Source: Yponomeuta sedellus (taxonomy: Eukaryota; Arthropoda; Insecta; Lepidoptera; Yponomeutidae). Taken from it: DNA of 64,000 nt. Positions 50,546-61,700 of this stretch are shown in pieces; within the stretch, counting starts at the first letter, position 1, and each line of letters opens with the position of its first letter. The position numbers and the translations under genes are program-made. The stretch spans positions 15,904,678-15,968,677 of the forward strand of contig OW203721.1 in the NCBI GenBank assembly GCA_934045075.1, read 5' to 3'. The notes beneath the pieces are model-generated. The model searched no databases, was not told the origin of the DNA, and saw only the letters and a program-made list of their open reading frames with translations.

Positions 50546-51783
50546 GTATTTAAATATTTTTTTTTATATGATTTTAATGTTTACTAGAAGAGATGTGGTC
50601 TACAGGTGGTCCCATAATCACTAATTAAGGGTCTGATGATGGGTTTGAAATCGAGGGAACTCTTTTGTGGTTGAGAGCCTGAAGTGATTTGTTTATTTGA
50701 TATAGTGACATGTTCATTTGCTTTCGGAGTACACAATTTTGCGGAGCCGTAATGATAGTCACAAAACATTTAAAAATATATTTTAAACGAATAAAAATCT
50801 GATTGTAGTTGAGAATGTTTTTGTTTTTATTTTTTTCAAGTCGTTTTCCATTTTTAAAGACAAATATTTTTTCTATATCCGTATCCGTTCTGACGGGATC
50901 GAATAGCAGCAGTGTTGCCAAATTAGGCAATTTATCTGTATTTAAGTTATCTCGAAAGCTGAAATGACAAAAATTTAAACCTGCTCATCCATTTTTCGGT
51001 GACATTCGGGCAATTATCATGTCTTTAGATTTGAAAGATTATTTACTAAGTATTGAACTGTACGGTTTTGATATGTAATAAAAAACGTAGATGTTCTTTT
51101 AATTTACATGAAAAGGTATTTTTATATTTTTTAGACGGAATGAGCAAAAAATGGTCAAGTACGACTTGGACTTAGAATGTTATTTAAACTAAAATACTTT
51201 TTAAGATTTTTTCTTAATAATTAAATTTTTTTTACGTTACATAGCACATTAGTACCCATATTAGTATTTTTGTACTCGAGTAATTCGTCTTGAAATAATT
51301 TATTATTTTTGTTCAAGACAAAGCTGTATTTATTGTGGCACTAACCTTATTTAAAGTTACAGACGACAGCTGATCAATCTTAGCATTACTGTTAAAAAGT
51401 TGATTTTAAGTTATTGATGTGATGAGTGTGCTCATATTTTAAAAGTGAACGTGCTTTTGAGCGAATCTTATATGATTTAAAAATAGATATAGTGTCACCT
51501 TTCACATTCAATACTATCACCTTCAGCACCTTTTGGTGTCTTCAAATTACTAAAGCATAATTTAAAAAAATAATTTGTTTTTGAGTTGATAGATATAGCT
51601 AAATCGTAGTACAGCATATTTTATTAGTTTGGTTTTTCGTAAATGTTATGAAAATATTGGAAACAAACAAAATAGGTACCATACTGTTTTATGCGGCTCA
51701 AGTATATTCATCTACTACAGATATATTTTACGGTGATTCTGGCAACACAATCTGGCGACGCTGAATCCCGCCAATATTTGATT
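50546..51783. other. AT-rich DNA, no gene recognised
   Basis: Only short open frames, without recognisable content. Several poly-T and poly-A runs are present. Confidence 0.3.
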
Positions 51784-51993
51784 GATATGATATGATATGA
51801 TATGATATGATATGATATGATATGATATGATATGATATGATATGATATGATATGATATGATATGATATGATATGATATGATATGATATGATATGATATGA
51901 TATGATATGATATGATATGATATGATATGATATGATATGATATGATATGATATGATATGATATGATATGATATGATATGATATGATATGATAT
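51784..51993. repeat. Pentanucleotide microsatellite (TATGA)n, about 42 copies
   Basis: About 210 bases of uninterrupted 5-base repeat. On the minus strand it reads (TCATA)n and directly follows 'ctcaataaatatatcata', so it sits exactly at the 3' end of the LINE remnant at 51,994-52,440 and probably grew from that element's terminal repeat. Confidence 0.95.
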
Positions 51994-52440
51994 ATTTATT
52001 GAGCTTCCTTGTTGTATAAAAGATGTTACATAAAAGAAAAACTAGAACTAAACAAGGACCCTGCAAGGGCGCCGCTAAAATTAAGTTATATTTATAACCT
52101 AAATTAAACTTAACTCTATTTACAATGTACATTTCTATACATAAATATACACAATTATAACTATTTTATCCAATGAAAATTTATTTACAATCTCATATTA
52201 CTGTCATGCTCATCGATAAAATCTTTCAACGTATAGTAACATTTTTCGTTCAAGTATTGACTAAGAGCTTTTTTGAATACGTTAGGTTTTTCTATTATCT
52301 GGATATTTTTCGGTAAGTAGTTGTAAATTTTCGCGGCCATTGACTGTGGGCCAGAATTAACTAAATGAAGTTTTGATGAGCATGTTGCTAATCTACTGTT
52401 TGAAAGCGTCACTTTTTCTTCTTCCTTTCGTACATTGTGC
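51994..52440 (-). mobile_element. LINE reverse transcriptase C-terminus and 3' UTR
   Basis: The minus-strand frame 52,185-52,412 encodes 75 residues including 'AAKIYNYLPKNIQIIEKPNV' and 'KALSQYLNEKCYYTLKDF', the pattern seen at the very C-terminus of non-LTR retrotransposon polymerases: a Leu-Pro pair, a Phe-Lys patch, then Cys/Gly-Tyr-Tyr and an acidic end. After the stop come about 190 bases of 3' UTR with an AATAAA at the end, then the (TCATA)n tail. The rest of the polymerase is absent, a typical 5' truncation. Related to the copy at 58,717-59,065. Confidence 0.75.
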
Positions 52441-52598
52441 GTGGCGGAATTACGTTTTGAAGTGAAAAGAAGCTTGTTTGTGTGATTACAGAATAAGTAA
52501 ACTGCTGATTTACCTATCTACCTAATGCATTTTCGTCAAAAGTTGTTACCTACTGAATTTCTTACAGTAGTTATCTACTTACTAAGAAATTAGGTTAA

Positions 52599-52641
52599 CT
52601 TTACTGTACATTTATTATGATTTAATAAATGTACAGTAAAG
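52599..52641. repeat. Near-perfect hairpin, 19-bp arms
   Basis: 'ctttactgtacatttatta' is followed after a 4-5 base loop by its reverse complement (52,623-52,641). It is AT-rich and unexplained by neighbouring features. Confidence 0.75.
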
Positions 52642-53084
52642 CAACTTAAAAAGTAACTTAACGAGATAGGAAAACGACAAAATTTGGTGTGCATAATACA
52701 TAGATAGAAATAATCTAAGTCATATTCAAGTAGGTACTGTTGGTTAGATAACTTATATGTCCTAAACGATGATGGTCAGGCACTTATCTATGCATAGGTA
52801 TACTTAGCGTCTTAGTCGGTGATTTTGTTTCCTATCAACTTTACCCACAAACAGCTGTTCATTGTTACGTTAACATCACTAATCTTCGACACTAGGCATA
52901 TAGGTACCTAGATACCTACGCACCCTTTCATAGCAGCATTTAAATTTAACACACCGCAATTAGTCACGGTGAGTTCTGAGGAGTTGTTACATACTAGGTA
53001 GGTAGGTAGGTACCTATATATAGCTACACGATATATATAGCTACACGAAAATTCATTTCAGTTGAAGTAAAGTTCTACTTAGTG

Positions 53085-53360
53085 TAGGGGACCGGATCTC
53101 GAGACTACAGTGGAGGTGGGCGGGGCACTTGGCAAGGCGGGAATACGGCCAGTGGACCAGAGCAGTCACAGAGTGGCGGCCGAGAACGGGAAAGCGGTCG
53201 GTGGGCAGACCAGCGGCCCGATGGTCAGACGATGTGGCAGAGTCAGTGGAGGGTCCTTGGATGTGGATGGCGAGAGACCGTGAGGCTTGGCATAATGGGG
53301 AAAAGGCCTATACCCAGCAGTGGGCAGCGGTGGGCTGATGATGATGATTGATGATGATGA
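53085..53360 (+). mobile_element. LINE reverse transcriptase C-terminal fragment with GAT-repeat tail
   Basis: The frame ending at 53,338 reads through 'GHLARREYGQWTRAVTEWRP', 'GRPAARWSDDV' and 'ARDREAWHNGEKAYTQQWAA', then a stop. This is the well-known carboxy-terminal signature of an endonuclease/reverse-transcriptase LINE in Lepidoptera (RTE-like is my best guess). After the stop comes 'tgatgatgatgattgatgat', the simple-repeat tail that marks the 3' end of such elements. Upstream coding sequence is missing, so this is a 5'-truncated dead copy. The fragment remains open, suggesting it is not very old. Confidence 0.82.
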
Positions 53361-54675
53361 AAGTTCTACTTAGAGTCTGACTAGAACTATATTTTTCTTC
53401 TACGTTTAACAAAAGTTCATCATTAATTGGATGGTCAGGTTTAATCTATACAAATGTGCAAGTTATGGGTAAGTAGCTTTAACACCAAAGTGAAGTAAAC
53501 GATTATTAATAAGTAAGTACCTAATGAATAGCTGTGTAAGTTCTGTTAACATCACACACACTGTATAGCAAGTTATTACTTGTCAGCAAACTGAAAATAA
53601 AAAAAAATATATCTGTAACAAAATGAGTATGTACTTAATGAATATAAGAGCTACTTTATACCATGCTTCAATGTGCTCGTTGCATTAGCAATGAATGAAA
53701 AATGTTTGCAGTAAGTAAATGCATAATAATATTTATTTTATTTTACCGGGCCTAGGCCCCTGTAGTGGAGTATGCCCTAACCAGCGGTAGGGATACCTAT
53801 ACAAGGATTGATGTTGATGTTATCTGATTAAGTTTCCTTACTTATTATTAATTACTATTATTAATAATATAAAGCCTATTAATGATTTTTTATAGGGCAC
53901 AAGCCAATATGGTGTGTATGTAATAAAAGTATTTTAATAATTTAATTTAATTTAATAATTTAATGTCCACTCTAGATTGAAAATTTCAACCACTGAATAA
54001 GATGAACATATCAGGCATTCAGGCAAGAGTATTGCTACTATAAATTTTACAAATGTGTATCATAATTAAAAATATTACTGCGGTCATGTTGTCGTTCAAA
54101 TTTACAGCCACTTCTACGAATATGGGGCAAGCATTCTACTGACCAAACTATCATAATTATTTATCAAGCATACAAAGCTGTGATATACATACCATTGGAA
54201 TGCCTCCCGTAATAATAACAGTAGCATTGATAGTAGACAAATCTAATCAGAGTTAAATTGGTAAAGTTTAAAGTTCACCGTCTCATAAATAACAAATAGG
54301 TGATAGCTATTTGTTCAGACCAATGGAATGATTTCTTTTCAGAAATTGTCAGTAATTTCTGTTTTTTATCTATGCACATGTATAATGCTTTATATCAAAT
54401 TACAATTTTAAGTATATACCTATAGTCAATATTAAATTCCGTTTTTAATGATGATGAGACCTTAAGTTTTGCAATGTTGTTATTATTACTATTTACTTAG
54501 GTATTCCAAGAACATGATATTTATTAACATACATTGATTATTAAATAAATATCATGTCACATTAACAATGATTGAATAGGTAGGTTTATAATTTGTCCTG
54601 GCCTTTTAATGACGAACATACTAGACTAGACCCCAGTAAAAGTAAGCCACTCTGTAGTACTCATTTTCATTTTGC
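53361..54675. other. AT-rich DNA with LINE debris
   Basis: No gene recognised. At about 53,745-53,815 the phrase 'cccctgtagtggagtatgcc' is a reversed, degraded copy of the LINE tail seen at 1-240. Confidence 0.4.
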
Positions 54676-54899
54676 CGAAGGCCGAGCTCCGCGGAGCGGG
54701 CACCAGGAACCCCGCCGCGGCGAGGCCGAAGGCCGAGCTCCGTCCAGGCCGAGGCCGAAGGCCGAGACCATACATGTTCCCATGCAACAATTCACTACAA
54801 TAAGTGTCTAGCGAGGCCCTAGGCCGAGCGCCGCGGAGAGCGCAGCTCGGAGCGGCTGGGGGTTGGCGCGCGTAAGCGCGCAGGGGGCTCGCCCCCTAG
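54676..54899 (+). mobile_element. Helitron-like copy A, 5' truncated
   Basis: A GC-rich segment that matches the last minisatellite unit and 3' end of copy B (54,900-56,116) nearly base for base, including 'catgcaacaattcactacaa' and the terminal hairpins, and ending in CTAG. Its 5' part is missing. Copy B starts at the next base, so A and B are a head-to-tail pair. Confidence 0.85.
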
Positions 54900-56116
54900 T
54901 TATATATATATAAAGCTACAATCCGGTATACTCACTGATCTATTCATCCATACGTTTTCTCGGAAACGGTAAGATTTGGACGAAAATGATGTATGAGAAA
55001 GTTGTAGGAAATGTATGAATTACAGCCATCCTATGAAGCCGATTTTTGAATTTCGAACGCGTTCCACTACGCGAAGGTGCTAACTCTGTAGTTTACCGGC
55101 CGATTTGGATGAAATTTTGATAGAATGGTGATATAGTGATCCGATTGAAAAAAAAAATTTTGGTTGTTCGAAATTCAAAATGGCGGCGCAGATATAGCCG
55201 ACCGAAAAATCGACATTTGCGCAAAAAAGTCGGCAGCCAACTGGGCATATGCTGGAGATATGCCGTAAACGGCATCTCGTTGCCAAAGGACCCAGGTATA
55301 TGAGAAAAATCCGACATCTTGGAATTTCCAGATGGCGGCCGAGATATTGATGATTGAAAATGACAAGTTTTTGTATGGAGATTTAGTACTAAACTTGACT
55401 TTTCAACAGAGAAATGGGACAAACTTGCGAGGCCGGAGGCCGAGCTCCGCGAAGCGGGCACAAAAAGTTCTGCCGCGGCGAGGCCGAAGGCCGAGCTCCG
55501 ATTAGGCCGAGGCCGAAGGCCGAGACCATTCAGGTTACGGCGCACAAGTACCAGCGCAAAAGCAAAATGGGACAAACTTGCGAGGCCGGAGGCCGAGCTC
55601 CGCGAAGCGGGCACGAGGAACCCCGCCGCGGCGAGGCCGAAGGCCGAGCTCCGTCCAGGCCGAGGCCGAAGGCCGAGACCGTTCAGTTAACGGCGCACAA
55701 CTACCAGCGCAAGAGCAAAAAGAGACAAACTTGCGAGGCCGGAGGCCGAGCTCCGCGGAGCGGGCACGAGGAACCCCGCCGCGGCGAGGCCGAAGGCCGA
55801 GCTCCGTCCAGGCCGAGGCCGAAGGCCGAGACCGTTCAGTTAACGGCGCACAACTACCAGCGCAAGAGCAAAAAGAGACAAACTTGCGAGGCCGGAGGCC
55901 GAGCTCCGCGGAGCGGGCACGAGGAACCCCGCCGCGGCGAGGCCGAAGGCCGAGCTCCGTCCAGGCCGAGGCCGAAGGCCGAGACCATACATGTTCCCAT
56001 GCAACAATTCACTACAATAAGTGTCTAGCGAGGCCCTAGGCCGAGCGCCGCGGAGAGCGCAGCTCGGAGCGGCTGGGGGTTGGCGCGCGTAAGCGCGCAG
56101 GGGGCTCGCCCCCTAG
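54900..56116 (+). mobile_element. Helitron-like copy B, complete 1,217-bp non-autonomous element
   Basis: Begins 'ttatatatatataaagctac', the same start as the 1,671-bp macrosatellite unit, and stays homologous to it for about 500 bases ('tttgaatttcgaacgcgttc', 'aaaaaagtcggcagccaact', 'atggcggccgagatattg'). It then carries four GC-rich 153-bp repeats and ends with two adjacent GC hairpins ('gcgcgcgtaagcgcgc' and 'gggggctcgccccc') immediately before CTAG followed by T. A 3' hairpin close to a CTAG end is the Helitron signature. The 5' end lacks the usual TC, so classification is good but not certain. It encodes no Rep/helicase, so any movement would depend on another element. Confidence 0.82.
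55420..56031 (+). repeat. Four 153-bp GC-rich minisatellite units in copy B
   Basis: 'caaacttgcgaggccggagg' starts at 55,420, 55,573 and 55,726, and a near copy at 55,879, each 153 bases apart. Because 153 is a multiple of three, a frame of 204 codons (55,414-56,028) stays open with a 51-residue repeat rich in Arg, Glu, Pro and Gly. Two other frames are also open for long stretches. There is no ATG-led gene structure or known domain, so I read this as a by-product of repeat length, not a protein gene. Confidence 0.93.
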
Positions 56117-56119
56117 TTA

Positions 56120-56298
56120 TCTATAGTATAAAAATGAATGTGTTGGCAAGCGCAAATCTTGGGAGTAGCTGAACCGATTTTGCTAATTCTTTTTTTTTCA
56201 GAATATTCCTTGAAGTACGAGGATGGTTCTTACGGAGAAAAATAAAAAAAAATAAAGAATCGACTGTCAGGTGGTACGAAGTTCACTGGGTCAGCTAG
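56120..56298 (+). mobile_element. Small Helitron copy C, 179 bp
   Basis: Starts TC ('tctatagtataaaaatgaat') after an A and ends 'gggtcagctag' (CTAG) followed by T, matching the Helitron rule of insertion between A and T with TC...CTAG ends. It has no coding capacity. Copy D begins at the very next base. Confidence 0.9.
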
Positions 56299-56477
56299 TC
56301 TAAAATATAAAAATGAAACGCTGAATGTGTTGGTAAGCGCAAATCTCGAGAGCTGCTGAACCGATTTCACCGATTCTTTTTTTAGAATATTCCTTGAAGT
56401 ACGAGGATGGTTCTTACGCAGAGATTTTTTTTTAAAAATCGACTGTTAGGCGGTACGAAGTTCGCTGGGTCAGCTAG
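56299..56477 (+). mobile_element. Small Helitron copy D, 179 bp, fused to copy C
   Basis: Same length and layout as copy C: 5' 'tctaaaatataaaaatgaaa', 3' 'gggtcagctag' followed by T at 56,478. The C-D junction is CTAG directly joined to TCTA with no base between. The pair as a whole is bounded by A at 56,119 and T at 56,478, as if inserted as one tandem dimer. Confidence 0.9.
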
Positions 56478-56842
56478 TTACAATAAAGTTGCTTTTTACA
56501 GGTTAAAAAAGAATCGATCAACTCATAAACTTTGATAGAGAAATCAATCACTTTACTTGGTGTGAATGAAATCGTGAGTGATCGAGAGTAGAATTCAGGC
56601 GATTTCAATCGTTAGAGAGTTTAGGCGATTGCGGTGTTAATTATAATCACACGATTCTTCAGAAACTCTTTTCCTAATAATATTTTTTTCGTTTTGCCGG
56701 AAGAATCCGACCAGGTTTCGGTCTTACTCGAAGTCAACGTCTGTAGAGAGTAGAATCAGAGCTGGCGATTGGCTCCGGAATGTGTATAGTGCTTTGGTAC
56801 GAGTTTTAGTTCCAAGACAATTGGTATCTTTTGGTTTTTTTC
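56478..56842. other. Spacer between Helitron train and SINEs
   Basis: Moderately AT-rich; contains two similar phrases around 'agagagtagaatca' (56,580-56,600 and 56,745-56,765). No gene recognised. Confidence 0.35.
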
Positions 56843-56847
56843 TAATT

Positions 56848-57052
56848 TAAAAACCTATTTAGAGGCTAAAAATTTCACCCATGCCGGGATTCGAACCCGC
56901 AACCTCTGGCTATCCGTGCCAGCGCTCTACCAATTGAGCCAATGGGCGACCCACGGCATCAGTGAAATTTCGAACCTCTTTACACTATTCTCTGTATTAC
57001 GTACAGGCAGCGACATCTGACTTAAGCAAATTGCATTACTTACAGCCCCGAC
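56848..57052 (-). mobile_element. tRNA-like SINE, family 2
   Basis: Minus-strand tRNA-like segment at about 56,878-56,952 with perfect B box, preceded by the inverted block 'cctatttagaggctaaaaat'. On the plus strand it is followed by 'cctctttacactattc' and the spacer hairpin region 'tattacgtacaggcagcgac' that is also present in the copy at 10,590. Target duplication not found. Confidence 0.7.
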
Positions 57053-57107
57053 TACCTACTTTGCAGTTAGGTTTTAACATCGGAACGATATCACTGTACC
57101 CACATGC

Positions 57108-57250
57108 TTATACTATTTTTATTTTAATGCACTAACCCGTGCTAAGGAACAAATTTAAAAACCTATTTAGAGGCTAAAAATTTCACCCATGCCGGGATTC
57201 GAACCCGCAACCTCTGGCTATCCGTGCCAGCGCTCTACCAATTGAGCCAT
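57108..57250 (-). mobile_element. tRNA-like SINE, family 2, truncated
   Basis: Has the A-rich tail and 'aatgcactaacccgtgctaa' on the left, the block 'cctatttagaggctaaaaat', and a minus-strand tRNA-like segment that stops at 'accaattgagcca'. The remainder of the element is missing. Confidence 0.7.
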
Positions 57251-58574
57251 CTATTATTATCTATTTTCTAATTATCAAAACTTGGTACAGTCGAAAGTGA
57301 CATATTCTGTTTTTTATAATGATTGAAAGTTCTTAACCCATCTTATTGCGAACAGTGGATAAGAGAACACTTTGTTGTACAACTTAACATACTTACATAA
57401 TATATGTATATATTTTACTTGACATAATGGGTTGATGATGATATTTTACTTGATTGATTGAATAGTTTTCACTGCACGAAAACAATTTCGTACAAAGGTG
57501 AGGTTAAAACACTATAATATTTTCTTCCAGCTAACCTACGTTGATGTTGAGAGTGAAACCTTCGTATATTGTCAATCAAGTTAAAGGGGAAAAAACAATT
57601 TTCTCCGTGTAGCCCACCGTTGTCAAAAGCAATTATGTTTTTGCGACAAGGTCTGACTTAGTCAATTAGGTACAGTCGACAGTACATCAAACTTTACGTG
57701 TACAACAATCAGTTTCTTCACGGGTTATTTTATTACAAAAAGTTAAGGTTTACCTGCTACCTATATACGTGCAGTTTATGTACTGCAGACTATGTTTCTC
57801 CCTCCTATGATATATATGTATTATGTGACGAAAACTCTTTCTTTGCGCCCAAAGATAAGCAGATATTTAAATAAAATCAGCATTATTGAAAGCGAATAAA
57901 ATTATGCATTTCATTTCATAGGCGCATTCGGATCGTAAATTATATGACACGTTCGACAGCTAGTTTCAAAAGCTCGAGGGGATTAAAAGTAATTTAGTTT
58001 CGTAACAGGTGGCCTTCGTACACATACGTCTGGACGACAACGTGTTATAACGATCATTGCAGAGTCTAGAATAGCTATAATTAGGTATTTTAGATTATCC
58101 AATGATCCAATGGAGTTTGGACTTTTGAACGTACGAACGTTCGTAGGAAGTGATTTAATTACACAACTGAAGACATGACATTCTGGCCCTTTATTACAAT
58201 TAGGTATACGTTTTAAAGAAGGAACATTTCTCCACATGTACATCCGCAAACGTTTCACCTAACGTGGGTATCAAGCAGTGAAAAGTTGATACGAGATTTC
58301 TCGCTACTTGAACATACTTTCGTGATGATAACACACATCTTGAAAGTCTGGAATGTGTAATATCGACGTACCACTTCTTTCCGCTCGGCTAGAGCCAGAG
58401 GAAAAAATAGAGTAAGGAATTCACGAAGACCGTATTACGAGTCTCGCATGACCACCATTAAAAACCATATATTTCCGACAAAAGTAGATAAATTACAATA
58501 GTGTAGTTTATGGTTTATTTGCGGTCTTCCATTCCATTACGGTCTTATTTACAAATAAATATTAATGCACTAAA
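57251..58574. other. Intergenic DNA, no gene recognised
   Basis: A 91-codon minus-strand open frame at 57,983-58,258 has no motif I recognise. I see no repeat structure. Confidence 0.3.
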
Positions 58575-58800
58575 ACAGTACTCAGACTTATGATTTGGTT
58601 CTGCTAATAATAATAACTTCCGCAGATCATAATCACTTGTCCTGGTCCTAAAGTCCCAAAATAAGACACCACGTGCTATTGTAACCAGGCAAGGACATCA
58701 AAAACATGAAAATAGGGTGTATCTGAAGCCATTTGGACAAATTAGGGCTTCGAACCCACAGCCTCCGGTATTGTTTCCAAGATTTAGGCTGGTAAAGGGT
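58575..58800 (-). mobile_element. tRNA-derived SINE, family 1
   Basis: On the minus strand: a B-box-like 'ggctgtgggttcgaagccc' (about 58,749-58,767), then 'tttttgatgtccttgcctgg' and 'accaggacaagtg', in the same order as the copies at 10,322 and 21,035. It adjoins, and probably inserted next to, the LINE fragment that follows. Confidence 0.65.
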
Positions 58801-59065
58801 TATTCATCCTTCATGGGGCATTGCATACGTTTCTATAATAAAATACCTGAAGATATATTTAGCTTGCCTGAACACGGTTCAAAAAATGTGTTAACTACTC
58901 TCTGTGCTAAACGGGCTACTATAACATAAAGGATTATTTAGATGACAATGATGCCTGGAATTAAAACTAGTACAATGCATGAGTTCTATTTTTTATAATA
59001 ATTATGTAAACTATGTTAATTGAGGACTTTGAAAAGACTAAGGCAATAAATGATTGAATTGACAA
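58780..59065 (+). mobile_element. LINE reverse transcriptase C-terminal fragment, frameshifted
   Basis: The first frame reads '...GHCIRFYNKIPEDIFSLPEH'. After a shift near 58,910 the continuation 'GYYNIKDYLDDNDAWN' and a stop are readable in another frame. This is the same carboxy-terminal pattern as in the remnant at 51,994-52,440. The 3' UTR ends with 'gcaataaatgattgaattga', a polyadenylation-like signal merging into a short terminal repeat. Dead, 5'-truncated copy. Confidence 0.7.
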
Positions 59066-61499
59066 AGTTTGGCGTTCATTGTCCATTTTTTCTTAAAATG
59101 ATGTAGTTTTGTAATGGACACCTAGTTTGACTTGTAACGTTCATTAAGCCGCAGTTTCTGCGCTACTTTGAAAATAACCTTTTCATCTCATTGTACCTCT
59201 GCAATTTGTCACAGCTGGCTTTGAATATAGAGGGGGGCCGAAAATTTATCGAATCGGTTCGTGTAAGTGCGGGCTGGCCGAGAGCTAAGACTGGCTTTGA
59301 TTGTTTAACCCCATCCCTAGGACTCCAAAATGGGGTTATCGGTTATTATCATCAATACGAACTACTTTATACTACAAAAAAGGAGGATGTTATCAATTTG
59401 ACGCGTATAACTGCAAAAATACCATGCGCTGGTCCGAGCTAAAATTATCACCTACAAATTGAATTTAGAGTTTTCAGATTATGTTTTTATCTTCTTTCTA
59501 TGATCTGAGGTTTTTATCTAAATCTGAAAGTTTTTGAAGGTTTCAGGGTGTCTGTTTCTCTTGATTGATACACTTTTTAGAGCACGCTCTCTCGCAGTGC
59601 AGCAAATGCCAATACATCAAAAGCTGCCCACACCTATGCATTACTGTGAATCTCACAATGAAACGGACATACAACGCAGACTTAATCCGTAGATATAGAG
59701 ATCCTCTCTTATAGACGGCTGGATAACGTCTGACACTAAGGCCACTGTTTTACAATCCTCCACCAACCCGGATTTGGCCCCCGTGGTGGAGTATGGCCTT
59801 ACCTTCCTGCGTAGCAGGAACATACCCGTGCCACAGCAGTGGGGATAAACGTGGGTGCGGTGAAAACGTATGTTAAGTTTCTCTGAAAAACTAATTATGT
59901 TTAAGAACTTGCTAGTCAAGTACAAAAAGTAAAGTACACGTCTTAAAAATAGTAATACATTGAAAATTACCATCGATATGATTAAAAATGTCACATCAAT
60001 TTGCATTTAGCCTGCAGTAGGGCACGATTAAATGTCGTTGTGAATAAATTACTATACCTAATAAACAATCGCGATTAGACCCGGCAAATGTATAACGTTT
60101 AAAGCCCCTACTCTCAGCTTGTAAGAAGTGTAAGCGGTCGCTAGCCGGCGGCGTGTCCTTCATAAGGTTGTTGGGTCCGTCCGGACTACATTCACAAGTT
60201 ATAAAATAATAAGCGTAAACTCTGAGCTAGACGAAAGATCCAAAAATATAAACACACCAGTGAGTTGTTAAGTTACGGAAGTTTTTTTTCTTTAAGAATA
60301 ATCTATTGAAACTCCTTTGAGAAGTATTTTCTTAAATTGTGCTTTTTAAAATAAATAAAATTTCTAGTTCCTGTAGAAACACAAGGGCTATACTTATTAC
60401 CAAAATGACTACCACCTTTAATGTCCACATTACTGCTGTGCTGACAACTTTGCTCCAAAGTACTACTTAGTTTCATTCATTCCATTTCTCTTACCGATTC
60501 AAAAAATATCTTTAGCTGCTTGTTCTATGTTGACTCACATGACTTTTATCTTATTTAGGGATACCTAGACGGCTTTTATCTGGCACAGACAATGACCTTG
60601 TATACATAATATAGGTACCTTGTCCTATTATTCAAAATAACGCTCATCGAAGACAAAACATCTACCTACTTTTAAACTTTGTAATTAATCATGTTTCTGT
60701 TTATTTCACTATGCGACAATAAGGAAGAGATTCCGATTCGACACGTATTTAATTTTTTTGTGTGGCACATCTTGAAACATCTTTTTATCTTTTTTCAAAA
60801 TATACCAACCTCGAATATTCTTTTTTATTGGGTTTTTTTATTGGATATTGTAACTCTAATTTGGTCCCATGTAAAAAATACCACCTCGCGGCACAGATAT
60901 AGGGTTGGTCTTATGACGGAGACAGAAGATAGTCGAAGGTAGGTACTGCTTACTGGTTTAAAGTAGCCTCGATTTTGGCCTTATATCACTCGACACGATG
61001 ATAATTTTAAATCTATTTCTGTTATTGACCAGCGATAGGAAATGACCATATACTATAGGATCTTAGAAATGTTTATTTTGTTTTTCATTTAATTAGTAGG
61101 ATAGAAATTAATATATACGAGTAACAAATTTTGATCGATAACAATAGTTTTGATATGCTTTTTTATAAAACTATCTAGGCCGCCCATGTTATTCCATTGC
61201 GTTGAGTTCATGCTGTACGGTTATTGTTTATACCAAATAATTGTCTTATTATGTACTTTAACTCTATTGTTTTTCGCTGATCCGATCGCCTGGCCCCGAT
61301 ACCAAGCGAAATATATTAGAATACGGACCAATGGGCAGCAAATGACCTCGGAGGTAGGGGCGTCCTATCACTGCGAGTTGAAAAGATATTTTTCAATCGC
61401 CTCAGCTGTGTTTAGGTTAGGTTATTTAGAAACGCGCTTCTTATATTTTATCGGAAGAGTATGTAACTGAATAACCAAGTAAAGTCCCAATGATGTGGT
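59066..61499. other. Intergenic DNA with a reversed LINE tail
   Basis: At about 59,770-59,850 the phrase 'cccgtggtggagtatggcc' is a reverse-orientation copy of the LINE tail at 1-240. Open frames at 60,691-60,942 and 61,150-61,470 are short, T-rich and unrecognised, and I do not call them genes. Confidence 0.4.
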
Positions 61500-61700
61500 C
61501 AAGCGACAGGGCGGTCGGTGGACTACGGCAGTCACAGAGCGGTGGCCGAGGTTGGGCAAAAGACCGGTAGGCAAACCAGCCATGGCTCGATGATGACATT
61601 TGTACAGTCATCGGAAAGCAAAGACCGAGATTGTCACGGGGGCTTGGCGTGACAGAGAAGAGGCCCGTGCTCAGCGTTGGGCTCTATTCATGGGGTAGAT
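61500..61700 (+). mobile_element. Decayed LINE C-terminal fragment
   Basis: The nucleotide sequence parallels 53,145-53,330: 'ggcagtcacagagcggtggc', 'aaaagaccggtaggcaaacc', then 'cttggcgtgacagagaagag' and 'gcccgtgctcagcgttgggc'. Stops and shifts interrupt the reading frame. It is an older copy of the same family. Confidence 0.65.

Noticed and set aside
51728..52132. Open frame encoding an Ile-Ser-Tyr-His repeat
   Set aside because: It is the translation of the pentanucleotide microsatellite and adjoining LINE 3' UTR.
55414..56028. Protein-coding gene for an Arg/Pro-rich repeat protein
   Set aside because: It lies wholly within a non-autonomous Helitron minisatellite. Other frames are open as well, and no splice or promoter structure supports it.
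61150..61470. 106-codon open frame with hydrophobic stretches
   Set aside because: T-rich composition alone gives hydrophobic residues. There is no recognisable family, and the frame is not clearly conserved or structured.
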